Shown here: in pieces, positions 41,087 through 50,837 of the stretch
Layout of the letters: each line of letters opens with the position of its first letter
How positions within the stretch are numbered: position 1 is the first letter of the stretch
Position numbers and translations under genes: made by a program
Assembly (NCBI GenBank): GCA_019449595.1
Contig: JAGRPL010000010.1
Coordinates: forward strand, 124,001-188,000
Direction of reading: 5' to 3'
From: Rhodoferax sp.
Lineage (GTDB): Bacteria; Pseudomonadota; Gammaproteobacteria; Burkholderiales; Burkholderiaceae_C
Length of the DNA stretch: 64,000 nucleotides
The notes under the pieces: model-generated
The model's database searches: none
Told to the model about the DNA's origin: nothing
The model's input: only the letters and a program-made list of their open reading frames with translations

Positions 41087-44000
41087 ATGTCATCGAATTC
41101 TGCCCTGCCTGGCGACAATGAACTAGCGACCAGCGATCTTGGCCCGTTGGCATGGGTTCTGGACGAGCTGCGCAAATCGCTGGATGGTGCAACCAAGGCG
41201 TTGCGCCGTTTTGTGCGCGACGCCGAGTTGGCCCGCGGGTCCGATCTGACAGAGCTCGATGCCAGCCACCTGCGCATCGCGCGCCAGCAGTTGCACCAGG
41301 CCGTGGGTGCGCTGGAGATGGTGGGGCTGGGCGCGCCGGCCAAGGTGCTGCGTGCCATGGAGGCGCTGGCGCAGAAATTTGTGCAGCGTCCGGAGCAGTG
41401 CAGCGATGACGCCGCGAACAAGGTGGAGCGTGCCAGTTTCGCCTTGACGGAGTACCTGGAAGGGGTGCTCAAAGGCAAGACGGCATCGTCCGTCGCACTG
41501 TTTCCCCAGTACCGCGCCGTCATGGAACTGGTGGGTGGTGATCGGGCACATCCGGCCGACCTGTGGCCCGTTGAGCTGCGCTGGCTGGAGGTCGGGTTGC
41601 CGCCCAACGTCACCGCTTTGGCCTATGCGCCCGCGGTGAGGGCCCAGATGGACCAGGCGGTCCTGAAGATCATGCGCACCGGAGACGCCAAGGCGGCCAG
41701 GAACCTGGTGGCTGTGTGCGCCGGTCTGGCAGCGGGGCAGTCGGCCCTGGACGCCCGTACTTTCTGGACGGTCTGTGCCGCCTATTTTGAGGCCGTTGCC
41801 CTGGGCCTCTGCCCGAACGACATCTACACCAAGCGGGTGTCCTCGCGCATTTTGCAGCAGTACACCTCTCTGGAGCGGGGTGACAGCAGCATTTCCGAGC
41901 GGCTGGCCCATGAGCTGGTTTTCTTCTGCTCGCTGGCCGTGCCAACAGCCGCCCAGCCTGCGCCGGTATTGCAGACGGTGCGCAAGGCCTATGGCCTGAC
42001 CGCCACCAAGCCGGTCGATTACGAAACCGAGCAGTTCGGGCGCTTTGACCCGGCCTTGATGGTGCTGGCGCGCAAGCGCATTGCCGCGGCGGCCGAAACC
42101 TGGTCGGCCCTGGCGGGGGGCGATACCAATCGGCTCAAGGTGGTGGCAGAGCAGTTCGCCACGGTTGCCGATTCGGTGCTCAAGTTGCATCCGGAAAGCG
42201 GAGAGCTGGCCCGGTCCCTGACGCATGCGATTGACGCCACCGTGCGCTCCGGCACGGCGCCGGTTCCGGCGATCGCCATGGAGGTGGCTACCGCGGTGCT
42301 CTATCTGGAAGCCGCGTACGAAGACCTGGACCCCACGGAATCCAAGATGGCGGACCGCAGCGCGCGGCTGGCACAACGGCTTGAGCATGTCATTGCCGGC
42401 GGCCAGCCCGAGCCCATGGAAGCCTGGATGGAGGACCTGTATCGTAGAGTCAGCGACCGCCAGACCATGGGCAGTGTGGTGGACGAGTTGCGTGCCACGC
42501 TGGCGGAGGTCGAGAAATCACTCGACCAGTTTTTCCGCAGTCCGCAGGACAAGGCCCCTCTGCGTGAGGTGCCCAGCCAGCTGGCGCAAATGCGCGGCGT
42601 GTTCTCGGTTTTGGGGCTGGATCAGCCGTCTCTGGCGGCCTTGCGCATGCGGGCCAGTGTCGAACAGTTCCTGGTCGACGATATCGACGAGGCATCGGCC
42701 CGCACCGGCATCTTCGAAAAGCTGGGCAACAGTTTGGGCGCCATGGGCTTTCTCATCGACATGCTGAGTTACCAGCGTGCGCTGGCCAAGAAGCTGTTTG
42801 TGTGGGACGAAGACCTGGGCGAGTTCAAGCCGCTGATGGGGCGCGAGCGCGTGTCGGTGCAGGAGCCCGAACCGGTGCCAGAGGTGTCTGCGCCCCTGGA
42901 ATTCGACCTGGGATTGCCCGAGCCGGTTGCCGCGGTGCCGGAGGCGGCTGTCAGTGCACCCGCTCCCGCCGCGCCGGTAATGGCTGCCGCGGTGGCGCCG
43001 GCCAGCGTGGCCGCCACACCGTCCGCAGAGGAACCTTCCGAGGATGACGACGAAATCCTGGACATTTTCCTGGACGAGGCGCGCGAGGTGGTGCAAAACG
43101 GGTTGCAGGCCATTGATGCCTTGGTGGCCGACCCCACCAATCTGGCGGACCAGACGACTTTGCGCCGGGCGTTCCATACGCTCAAGGGCAGTTCGCGCAT
43201 GGTGGGCCTGACCGACTTTGGCGAGGCCGCCTGGTCGTTCGAACAATTGCTCAACACCTGGCTGGCAGAGCAGCGTCCCGCCAGCAATGAGCTGATCACC
43301 GCCGCCAGCAGTGCCATGCACGCGTTTGGTCGCTGGGTGGAAGATATCGCCGGTAAAACGGGCACCGAGTGGAGCGCGCAGGACTTCCGCAAGTCGTCCG
43401 ACGGCTTGCGCCTGGAAGGCTTGCTGATTCCGCTGCACACGCCTCCCGAAGGCGTCGATGTTGCAGCGGCCCCCGCGCCCGAGCCGGTGGCAGAGGTTGT
43501 GTCGGTGGAGCCCGAGGCCGTTGCTGCCGTGGCACCGCCGGATTTCGCCGCCACCCAGATGTTTGACGGGCTGCTGCCGGAGCCGGAGCAGGCCCATCCC
43601 GATTTCGTGGCGACCGAAATTTCCGACTTCGATCTGGAGCCGGCGCAGGCAGTGCCAGCGTCTCCAGCAACCGAAGTCAAGGAGCTCGATTTCGGCGACT
43701 TTGACTTCACCGACATGACGCCGGCCGAAGCGCCTGCGCCCGTGGCACAGGAGGCTGCGGATCTGGACCTGAGCGGTGTGCTGGATGCCGCGGTGGCGCC
43801 CGACGAGGCCGAGCCCGCGCTCAATCTCACGCCGTCCGAAGTATCGCTGGATGACCTGGAGTTTCCTGCTGCACAGGCGGCGGTGGAGCCGCCTCAGGAG
43901 CCGGTCCCGGCGCCGGCCGAGGAACAGGTCAAGGTCATCGGGCACCTGCGCCTGAGCATTCCGCTGTACAACGTGTACCTCAACGAGGCGGACGAATGGT

Positions 44001-46795
44001 CGCGGCGCCTGCAGGTGGAGTTGAGCGAGTGGGCCATGGAGTTGCATCGCCCCTTGCCGGACTCTGCCGTCACGCTGGCGCACTCCCTGCTGGGCAGTTC
44101 GGCAACGGTCGGTTTTGTGGCGCTGTCCGAGATGGCGCGTTCGCTGGAGCAGGCTTTGCAGCACGTGCAGCTGCACCGCCAGGGCACGCCTGAACAGGCA
44201 CAGGTTTTTGCCAGTGCGGCGGAAGACATCCGCCGCCTGCTGCACCAGTTCGCCGCCGGTTTCCTCAAGGAGGCGGATGCATCGGTTCTGCAGGCGCTGC
44301 AGGCGATCATCGCAACCGAGTTCCCCGCGCCCACCATGGACTCCGTGGCGGGTGTCTTGGATGACGAGGCGTTGTTGCCCGAGAGCGCCGAAACGGAGGC
44401 CTTGCCCGAGGTGCCCCCGGTTGTGTCGGCGGTCCCTGTCGCGCCCGTGGTGGCGGCGGCGCCGCTCACGGTGGCATCGGCCCAGGACGACGACATTGAT
44501 GCGGTCGACAACCTCGATGTCGACTTGTTCCCGATTTTTGAAGAAGAGGCGACCGAACTCCTGCCGCAAATGGCGGCGGCCCTGCGCCAGTGGGTCAGCC
44601 AGCCGGATGACCTGGGTGCCCGCAGCGAAGTGCTGCGCGTGTTGCACACCCTCAAGGGAAGCGCCCGTCTGGCCGGTGCCATGCGTCTGGGGGAAATGGC
44701 CCACCGGATGGAGTCGAGCATTGAGCAGGTGGGAACGGACCAGTTGCAGGCCGTTCAGCTGGAGCCCCTGCTGACCCGTTTCGATGCGCTGCAGGCGGTC
44801 TTTTCCGGCCTGGGTGCCCAGGGTGCCGCTGCGGAGTTGCCACAGGAGGCCGCCGCACCGCTGGCCGAACCGGCTGCTGCCGGCGTGGCGCTGCCGGTTG
44901 CCCCCCGCAGCATGGCGTTTGCCCCACCGCGCCAGTCCGCCAGCCAATCGGTCCGAGTGCGTTCGCAACTGCTTGACCGGCTGGTCAACCAGGCCGGCGA
45001 GGTGATGATTACGCGGGCGCGCATGGACGACCGCCTGACCCAGCTGCGTGGCTCCCTGGGTGAGCTCAGTGGCAACCTGGAACGGTTGCGCCAGCAGTTG
45101 CGGGACGTCGAGTTGCAGGCCGAGTCGCAGGTGCAATCGCGCCTGGCTCAAGCCAAGGATTCCGCACAGGCCTTCGACCCATTGGAGTTCGACCGCTTTA
45201 CCCGGGTACAGGAACTTACGCGGATGATGGCCGAGTCGGTCAACGACGTGGCCACGGTGCAGCGCAACCTGCAGCGCTCGGTGGAAGGCGCTGAAGACGA
45301 TCTGATTGCCCAGGGCCGCCAGGCGCGGGAGCTGCAGCGCGATCTGCTGCGCACCCGCATGGTGGAGTTTGAAAGCATTTCAGAGCGCCTGTATGGGGTG
45401 GTTCGCCAGGCCGGGAAGGACACCGGCAAGCAGGTCAAGCTGGACATTACCGGTGGTTCCATTGAAATGGACCGGGGTGTTCTGGAGCGTATGGCCCCCG
45501 CCTTCGAGCACATGCTGCGCAACGCCGTGGCCCACGGTATCGAGGACGCTTCCGTGCGCGCTGCGGCGGGCAAGCCGGCGGTGGGCACGATTGCCATCCA
45601 GGTGAGCCAGGAAAGCAACGACGTCTCCGTGGCCTTCCGCGATGACGGCGGCGGCTTGCACCTGGACCGCATCCGGGCGCGGGCCCTGGACCAGGGACTG
45701 ATCTCGGCCGATCAGGTGCTCGCGGAAGGCGATGCGGCAAACCTGATTTTCATGCCCGGATTCTCCACCGCAGACCAAGTTACGGAACTGTCCGGACGGG
45801 GTATCGGCATGGACGTGGTGCGCTCCGAAGTCAATGCCTTGGGCGGGCGGATTGAAACCGCCACCCTTTTGGGGCAGGGTACGACGTTCAAGCTGGTGCT
45901 GCCGTTGACCACGGCGGTGACGCAGGTGGTGATGCTGCGCATGGGCGAGTTCACCATCGGTGTGCCTTCCAGTCTGGTGGAGACCGTCTTGCGCACACCT
46001 GCTGCCGTGCTGGAGCAGGCTTATCTGCGCGATGGCTTCGATATGGGCGGCGAGACCATTCCGTTCTTCTGGGCCGGTGCCTTGTTGCAGGTATCTTCCC
46101 GGAGTGATGAGACGCAGGACAGGACCCTGCCGGTGGCGGTGTTCCGCAGCGCGGGCCAGCGTCTGGCCATGCACGTGGATGAAGTGCTGGGTAACCGGGA
46201 AGTCGTGGTGAAGAACCTCGGGCCCCAGTTGGCCCGTCTGCCAGGTTTGGCGGGGGTTTCGGTGCTGGCTTCCGGTGCGGTTGCGCTCATCTACAACCCG
46301 GTGGCGTTGGCCGCCGTCTACGGTGAACAAGCCCGCCAGTTGCGGGCGGCGGCAGAGGCCACGCCGGATGCCGCGGTTGCCCAGCCGGTGACCACCCTGA
46401 TGGGAGAAACCCACCACGTGCCGCTGGTGCTGGTGGTGGACGATTCCATCACGGTGCGCCGGGTGACACAGCGCCTGCTCAAGCGTGAAGGCTACCGCGT
46501 GGCTCTGGCCAACGACGGCTTGCAGGCGCTGGAGCGGCTGCAGGAAGAGAAGCCGGCGGTGGTGCTGTCCGACATCGAAATGCCGCGCATGGACGGCTTT
46601 GACCTGGCGCGCAATATCCGTGGTGACGCGCGCCTGCGGGACCTGCCCATCATCATGATCACTTCCCGCATCGCGTCCAAGCACCGTGAACACGCGCTGG
46701 AGCTGGGGGTTGACCACTACCTCGGCAAGCCCTATTCGGAAGAAGAGTTGCTCGCCCTGGTGCGCAGCTACTGCGACAAGACGGTGGAAGCCTAG
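41087..46795 (+). CDS. chpA: ChpA/PilL hybrid chemotaxis histidine kinase
   Basis: A 1902-residue CheA-type hybrid. The N-terminal part has histidine-phosphotransfer-like modules. Three are clear: His697 (HTLKGSSRMVGL), His999 (HSLLGSSATVGF) and His1187 (HTLKGSARLAGA). Acidic Pro/Ala/Glu linkers separate them. The CheA ATPase domain has its N-box near residues 1476-1484 (RNAVAHGIED) and G-box GRGIGMDVV. A CheW-like domain spans about 1610-1750 and a C-terminal receiver has Asp1829 (VLSDIEMPRMDG). In Pseudomonas ChpA has eight such phosphotransfer modules; the count here is not certain. It phosphorylates PilG and PilH. No cheB/cheR follows. Confidence 0.95.
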   Translation: MSSNSALPGDNELATSDLGPLAWVLDELRKSLDGATKALRRFVRDAELARGSDLTELDASHLRIARQQLHQAVGALEMVGLGAPAKVLRAMEALAQKFVQRPEQCSDDAANKVERASFALTEYLEGVLKGKTASSVALFPQYRAVMELVGGDRAHPADLWPVELRWLEVGLPPNVTALAYAPAVRAQMDQAVLKIMRTGDAKAARNLVAVCAGLAAGQSALDARTFWTVCAAYFEAVALGLCPNDIYTKRVSSRILQQYTSLERGDSSISERLAHELVFFCSLAVPTAAQPAPVLQTVRKAYGLTATKPVDYETEQFGRFDPALMVLARKRIAAAAETWSALAGGDTNRLKVVAEQFATVADSVLKLHPESGELARSLTHAIDATVRSGTAPVPAIAMEVATAVLYLEAAYEDLDPTESKMADRSARLAQRLEHVIAGGQPEPMEAWMEDLYRRVSDRQTMGSVVDELRATLAEVEKSLDQFFRSPQDKAPLREVPSQLAQMRGVFSVLGLDQPSLAALRMRASVEQFLVDDIDEASARTGIFEKLGNSLGAMGFLIDMLSYQRALAKKLFVWDEDLGEFKPLMGRERVSVQEPEPVPEVSAPLEFDLGLPEPVAAVPEAAVSAPAPAAPVMAAAVAPASVAATPSAEEPSEDDDEILDIFLDEAREVVQNGLQAIDALVADPTNLADQTTLRRAFHTLKGSSRMVGLTDFGEAAWSFEQLLNTWLAEQRPASNELITAASSAMHAFGRWVEDIAGKTGTEWSAQDFRKSSDGLRLEGLLIPLHTPPEGVDVAAAPAPEPVAEVVSVEPEAVAAVAPPDFAATQMFDGLLPEPEQAHPDFVATEISDFDLEPAQAVPASPATEVKELDFGDFDFTDMTPAEAPAPVAQEAADLDLSGVLDAAVAPDEAEPALNLTPSEVSLDDLEFPAAQAAVEPPQEPVPAPAEEQVKVIGHLRLSIPLYNVYLNEADEWSRRLQVELSEWAMELHRPLPDSAVTLAHSLLGSSATVGFVALSEMARSLEQALQHVQLHRQGTPEQAQVFASAAEDIRRLLHQFAAGFLKEADASVLQALQAIIATEFPAPTMDSVAGVLDDEALLPESAETEALPEVPPVVSAVPVAPVVAAAPLTVASAQDDDIDAVDNLDVDLFPIFEEEATELLPQMAAALRQWVSQPDDLGARSEVLRVLHTLKGSARLAGAMRLGEMAHRMESSIEQVGTDQLQAVQLEPLLTRFDALQAVFSGLGAQGAAAELPQEAAAPLAEPAAAGVALPVAPRSMAFAPPRQSASQSVRVRSQLLDRLVNQAGEVMITRARMDDRLTQLRGSLGELSGNLERLRQQLRDVELQAESQVQSRLAQAKDSAQAFDPLEFDRFTRVQELTRMMAESVNDVATVQRNLQRSVEGAEDDLIAQGRQARELQRDLLRTRMVEFESISERLYGVVRQAGKDTGKQVKLDITGGSIEMDRGVLERMAPAFEHMLRNAVAHGIEDASVRAAAGKPAVGTIAIQVSQESNDVSVAFRDDGGGLHLDRIRARALDQGLISADQVLAEGDAANLIFMPGFSTADQVTELSGRGIGMDVVRSEVNALGGRIETATLLGQGTTFKLVLPLTTAVTQVVMLRMGEFTIGVPSSLVETVLRTPAAVLEQAYLRDGFDMGGETIPFFWAGALLQVSSRSDETQDRTLPVAVFRSAGQRLAMHVDEVLGNREVVVKNLGPQLARLPGLAGVSVLASGAVALIYNPVALAAVYGEQARQLRAAAEATPDAAVAQPVTTLMGETHHVPLVLVVDDSITVRRVTQRLLKREGYRVALANDGLQALERLQEEKPAVVLSDIEMPRMDGFDLARNIRGDARLRDLPIIMITSRIASKHREHALELGVDHYLGKPYSEEELLALVRSYCDKTVEA

Positions 46796-48261
46796 GCGGG
46801 CTTGCGCACCACGGCATAGCGCTGCAAGGTCCGGGCGCGGGCTTCGGCGTGGTCCACAACGGGAAGGGGGTAGTCCTTCCCCAGGACCAAGCCGGCAGCT
46901 GCCAGATCCACCGGCTTGGCCAACCACGGTGTGTGAATCAGTCTGGGGCTTAGCGGCGCCAGCTGGGGCAGGTAGCGCTTGATGAATTTCCCTTGTGCGT
47001 CGAAGGTCTCACTCTGGCTGACCGGGTTGAAGATGCGAAAGTAGGGTTGTGCGTCACAGCCGCTGGAACTCACCCATTGCCAGCCACCGTTGTTGGCGGC
47101 CAGGTCGAAGTCATTGAGTTTCTCCGCAAAATACGCCTCACCCCAGCGCCAGTCGATGCCCAGGTGCTTGACCAGAAAGCTCCCGGCCACCATGCGCAAG
47201 CGGTTGTGCATGTAGCCGGTCTGGTTGAGCTGGGCCATGGCGGCATCGACCAGCGGGTAGCCCGTGGCACCCTGACACCACGCGGCAAACAGCGCCTGCG
47301 CGTGGGGGCCTTGCTCCCACGCAATCTGGTCGTACGCCGGCTTGAAGGCGTCGGTGGCCACATGCGGGAAGTTCGCCAGGATCTGGAAGTAGAAATCGCG
47401 CCAGATCAGTTCGCCCAGCCACGTTGTGGCGCCCGCGCTGCCCTGCAGATGCCGCTGCAGGGCCAAGGCCACCAGCTGCCGGATGGAGAGGGTTCCAAAA
47501 CGCAGGTGCATGCTCAGGTAGCTGGGGCCTTTCACGGCGGGGAAGTTGCGCGTCGCGTCATACTGGTCCATGCGCTCCCAGAAGTCATCCAGCAACGCAC
47601 GTGCGCCGGTGGTTCCGGTGCGCAGACCCAGGGCGTGGAGGTTGGTTGGCGCAAAACCCAGTGTGGCCAGTGTGGGTACCGACTGGGCATGGGCCGGCGG
47701 GCGCTCGGCCAGCGCTGCCGCATGGGGTTCGCAGGCATGCACGCTGGGCGGTGTGTCACCCAGGCGCGCCAGCCAGGCCCGCTGGTACGGCGTGAAGACG
47801 CTGTAGGGCTTGCCGGTCTGCGTCCGCACCTCCTGGTGTTCGAAAATGACATGGTCCTTGGAGGTGATCCAGGCCACGCCGCGGGTTTCCAGTGCAGCCT
47901 GTACCTGCGCGTCGCGGGTGATGGCCTGCGGTTCGTAGTCGTGCGCCGCAAAGACGGCCTGCACCCCCAATGCTGAAGCCAGTGCAGGGAGGATGGTGGT
48001 GGCAACACCGTGCTGCACGATCAAGCCGGCGCCGGGTTTGCCCGCCAGCGTGCGCAACTGGGCATCAAGCTCCACCAGCGATTCCCGGATGAACTCCACC
48101 CGCCGGTCGGCGCGTGGCAATGCGTCCAGAATCGCGCGGTCGAAGACGAAAACACAGTGCACCTGCCGGCAGGACTGCAGGGCGGCACAGAGCGCCGCGT
48201 GGTCCTGTGCGCGCAGGTCCCGCCGGAACCAGACCAGCCCTGTACTGAATTCTTTTTGCAT
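46792..48261 (-). CDS. phrB: deoxyribodipyrimidine photolyase
   Basis: A 489-residue CPD photolyase starting at the ATG at 48259-48261 (MQKEFSTGLVWFRRDLR). The FAD-binding C-terminal half carries WRDFYFQILANFPHV, GFP-type YMHNRLRM and WVSSSGCDAQPYFRIFNP. An N-terminal antenna domain is present. It repairs cyclobutane pyrimidine dimers with blue light; a cryptochrome relative is the alternative. Its stop and the chpA stop share a CTAG palindrome, and it is divergent from yqgE with only 21 bp between starts. Confidence 0.94.
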   Translation of the reverse strand: MQKEFSTGLVWFRRDLRAQDHAALCAALQSCRQVHCVFVFDRAILDALPRADRRVEFIRESLVELDAQLRTLAGKPGAGLIVQHGVATTILPALASALGVQAVFAAHDYEPQAITRDAQVQAALETRGVAWITSKDHVIFEHQEVRTQTGKPYSVFTPYQRAWLARLGDTPPSVHACEPHAAALAERPPAHAQSVPTLATLGFAPTNLHALGLRTGTTGARALLDDFWERMDQYDATRNFPAVKGPSYLSMHLRFGTLSIRQLVALALQRHLQGSAGATTWLGELIWRDFYFQILANFPHVATDAFKPAYDQIAWEQGPHAQALFAAWCQGATGYPLVDAAMAQLNQTGYMHNRLRMVAGSFLVKHLGIDWRWGEAYFAEKLNDFDLAANNGGWQWVSSSGCDAQPYFRIFNPVSQSETFDAQGKFIKRYLPQLAPLSPRLIHTPWLAKPVDLAAAGLVLGKDYPLPVVDHAEARARTLQRYAVVRKPA

Positions 48262-48282
48262 GACAGCCGTTAAAATCAAAAC

Positions 48283-48882
48283 ATGTCCGGCGATTCTGCA
48301 TCCATCAACCTCACGAACCATTTTCTGATTGCAATGCCCGGACTGGATGACGCGATATTTGCCAAGAGCGTCGTCTATGTGTGTGAGCACAGCCCGCGCG
48401 GCGCGCTGGGTCTGGTGATCAACAAGCCCTCGGACATCAAGATGGAGGCCCTGTTTGGCAAGGTCGACCTCCCCTTGCTGCGCCACGACCTGACGGACAG
48501 CCCGGTGTTCCAGGGCGGGCCGGTGCAAGTAGAGCGCGGTTTTGTCCTGCACGAGCCCTTGTTTGTGCAGGGCGCCAAGCCCGAGGAGGCGCTGTACGCG
48601 TCCACCATGACGATTCCCGGAGGGTTGGAAATGACGACCTCCAAAGACGTGCTGGAAGCCCTGTCCAGTGGCTCGGGCCCCCGCAAGGTCCTGGTGTCGT
48701 TGGGGTATTCCGCCTGGAGCGAGGGGCAGCTGGAGACCGAACTGGGCGAGAACAGCTGGCTCACGGTAGATGCCGACCAGGCGGTCATCTTCGACACGCC
48801 GGTGGAGCAGCGGTACGACAGGGCCCTGGCCCTGCTGGGCTTGCAGTCCTGGATGCTGTCCACGCAGGCGGGCCACGCATGA
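48283..48882 (+). CDS. yqgE: YqgE/UPF0301 family protein
   Basis: A 199-residue UPF0301 (DUF179) protein. The family signatures FLIAMPGLDDAIFAKSVVYVCEH, GALGLVINKP and VSLGYSAWSEGQLE are all present. The function is unknown, but the gene is conserved upstream of ruvX. The next gene overlaps by four bases. Its promoter must lie within or near the 5' end of phrB, as only 21 bp separate the start codons. Confidence 0.95.
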   Translation: MSGDSASINLTNHFLIAMPGLDDAIFAKSVVYVCEHSPRGALGLVINKPSDIKMEALFGKVDLPLLRHDLTDSPVFQGGPVQVERGFVLHEPLFVQGAKPEEALYASTMTIPGGLEMTTSKDVLEALSSGSGPRKVLVSLGYSAWSEGQLETELGENSWLTVDADQAVIFDTPVEQRYDRALALLGLQSWMLSTQAGHA

Positions 48883-49289
48883 GCCAGGCACCCACGGTTC
48901 CCGCCGCCCTGCAGACGTTTCTGGCGTTCGATTTCGGGATGAAGCGCACGGGCGTGGCGGTCGGCAGCCGCCTGCGGGGCGCGGGCCAGCCGGCGGGTTC
49001 CATCCACGCGCAGGGTGACGCACGATTCGCCCAGATTGCGCAGCGGATCCAGGAGTGGCAGCCCGATGCCCTGGTCATCGGCGTGCCCTACCATCCGGAC
49101 GGTGCGGAACACGAAAATACGGCGCGGGCCAGGAAGTTTGGCCGGCAGTTGCATGGCCGTTTCGGCCTGCCGGTGTTTGAGGTGGATGAGCGTTACAGCA
49201 CCACCGAGGCGCTGGCCAACGGCGCACACGATGCCGATGCAGAGTCGGCATGCATTATTCTGGAACAGTTTTTAAGGAGTCTGGCGTGA
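48879..49289 (+). CDS. ruvX: YqgF/RuvX pre-16S rRNA nuclease
   Basis: A 136-residue RNase H-like protein. The first catalytic strand is FLAFDFGMKRTGVAVG (Asp20-type), followed by ALVIGVPYHPDG and FEVDERYSTTEA, with the closing acidic motif DADAES. Characterised members process the 5' end of 16S rRNA; older annotation calls them Holliday junction resolvases. It overlaps both yqgE and pyrR by four bases. Confidence 0.94.
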   Translation: MSQAPTVPAALQTFLAFDFGMKRTGVAVGSRLRGAGQPAGSIHAQGDARFAQIAQRIQEWQPDALVIGVPYHPDGAEHENTARARKFGRQLHGRFGLPVFEVDERYSTTEALANGAHDADAESACIILEQFLRSLA

Positions 49290-49786
49290 GTACACTGGTT
49301 CTGGATGCGGAAGCGCTTTACCGCGAGTTGTTGCGCGGGGTGCCCTTGATCAGCCAGCCCGATACCCGGCTGGTGGGCATCACCTCCGGCGGCGCCTGGC
49401 TCGCCGAGCGGCTGCAGCGGGACCTGAAGCTCCCCGGGCAGGCCGGCACCATTTCATCTGCCATGCACCGCGACGATTTCGCGCAGCGCGGCCTGTCGGC
49501 CGGCGGCCAGACGGTGCTGCCCTTCGACGTCAACGGGGCCCACATCCTGGTGCTTGACGACGTGCTCTACACCGGGCGCACCCTGCGGGCGGTGATCAAC
49601 GAATTGTTCGACTACGGCCGCCCGGCCAGCGTCAAGCTGGCCGTGCTGGTGGACCGGGGTGGGCGCGAATTGCCGGTGCAGGCCGACTTTGCTGCGGCCC
49701 GGGTGAGCCTGGGCGCGAACCAGTCGCTGGCCCTGGCGCGCAGCGAAGCCGGCGTGTTCAGTTTTGACGTGAAAGAAAAAACATGA
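49286..49786 (+). CDS. pyrR: bifunctional pyr operon regulator / uracil phosphoribosyltransferase
   Basis: A 166-residue PRTase. It starts with GTG at 49286, preceded by AAGGAG; an upstream in-frame start would extend into ruvX. The PRPP-binding motif is ILVLDDVLYTGRTLRAVI, and the PyrR ITSGGAWLAERL loop is present. In Bacillus PyrR attenuates pyr mRNA; in Gram-negatives the RNA-binding role is uncertain, and no attenuator hairpin before pyrB is visible other than the short GCCCCC stem. Confidence 0.93.
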   Translation: MSTLVLDAEALYRELLRGVPLISQPDTRLVGITSGGAWLAERLQRDLKLPGQAGTISSAMHRDDFAQRGLSAGGQTVLPFDVNGAHILVLDDVLYTGRTLRAVINELFDYGRPASVKLAVLVDRGGRELPVQADFAAARVSLGANQSLALARSEAGVFSFDVKEKT

Positions 49787-49820
49787 CGAGCCCCCACGTT
49801 CATCACTTCGTGTATTCACT

Positions 49821-49860
49821 GCCCCCCGAGGGGGCGCAAGCCTCCTTTGGGGCGGCCCGG
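49821..49860 (+). repeat. GCCCCCCGAGGGGGC-type intergenic repeat
   Basis: GCCCCC and GGGGGC (49821-49835) form a hairpin, followed by GCCTCC and GGGGCGGCCCGG. The element, with CACTTCGTGTATTCACT before it, resembles intergenic repeats I recall from Comamonadaceae genomes. It occupies most of the 87-bp pyrR-pyrB gap and ends 6 bp before the pyrB ribosome-binding site. Confidence 0.55.
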
Positions 49861-49873
49861 CAGGAGGTCTGAC

Positions 49874-50836
49874 ATGCTGTACAAACGCAACCCCCAACTC
49901 AACAAGAACGGCGAGCTGATCCATCTGCTGTCGGTAGAGGGCCTGCCCAAGAGCATCCTCACGCACATCCTGGATACCGCCACCAACTTCGTCTCGGTCA
50001 ACGACCGCGAGGTGAAGAAGGTTCCGCTGCTGCGCGGCAAGAGCGTCTTCAACCTGTTCTTCGAGAACTCCACCCGCACCCGCACCACTTTCGAGATCGC
50101 CGCCAAGCGGCTCTCGGCCGACGTCATCAACCTGGACATCGCGCGCTCCTCCGCCTCCAAGGGCGAGTCGCTGCTGGACACCATCGCCAACCTCAGCGCC
50201 ATGGCAGCCGACATGTTCGTGGTGCGCCACAGCGAATCGGGCGCCCCGTACCTGATTGCCCAGCACGTGGCGCCCCACGTGCACGTCATCAATGCGGGCG
50301 ACGGTCGCCACGCCCACCCGACGCAGGGCCTGCTGGACATGTACACCATCCGGCACTACAAGAAAGACTTCTCCAACCTCACGGTGGCCATCGTGGGCGA
50401 CGTGCTGCACTCGCGGGTGGCGCGCTCCGACATCCATGCGCTAACCACCCTGGGCTGCGCCGAGGTCCGCGTGGTGGGGCCCAAGACCCTGGTGCCGGCC
50501 GACATGGCGCAGATGGGTGTGCGGGTGTGCCATACGCTGGAAGAGGGCATCCGGGACTGCGACGTCATCATCATGCTGCGGCTGCAGAACGAGCGCATGA
50601 GCGGCGCGCTGCTGCCGTCCATGCACGAATTCTTCAAGAGCTTTGGCCTGACGCCCGAAAAACTGCAGCTGGCCAAGAGCGACGCCATCGTGATGCACCC
50701 CGGGCCCATCAACCGCGGGGTCGAGATCGACTCGGCCGTGGTGGACGGTCGCCAGAGCGTGATCCTGCCGCAGGTGACCTTTGGCATCGCGGTGCGCATG
50801 GCGGTGATGAGCATTGTTGCCGGAAACGAGGCCTGA
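49874..50836 (+). CDS. pyrB: aspartate carbamoyltransferase catalytic subunit
   Basis: A 320-residue ATCase. The start is the ATG at 49874 ([15 protein letters not shown]), with CAGGAGG upstream at 49861. The carbamoyl-phosphate motif is [19 protein letters not shown], and the HPGPINRG and MHPGP loops are present. No pyrI regulatory gene follows; instead a defective dihydroorotase homologue (pyrC') does, as in class A ATCases of Pseudomonas type. Confidence 0.97.
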   Translation: MLYKRNPQLNKNGELIHLLSVEGLPKSILTHILDTATNFVSVNDREVKKVPLLRGKSVFNLFFENSTRTRTTFEIAAKRLSADVINLDIARSSASKGESLLDTIANLSAMAADMFVVRHSESGAPYLIAQHVAPHVHVINAGDGRHAHPTQGLLDMYTIRHYKKDFSNLTVAIVGDVLHSRVARSDIHALTTLGCAEVRVVGPKTLVPADMAQMGVRVCHTLEEGIRDCDVIIMLRLQNERMSGALLPSMHEFFKSFGLTPEKLQLAKSDAIVMHPGPINRGVEIDSAVVDGRQSVILPQVTFGIAVRMAVMSIVAGNEA

Positions 50837-50837
50837 C

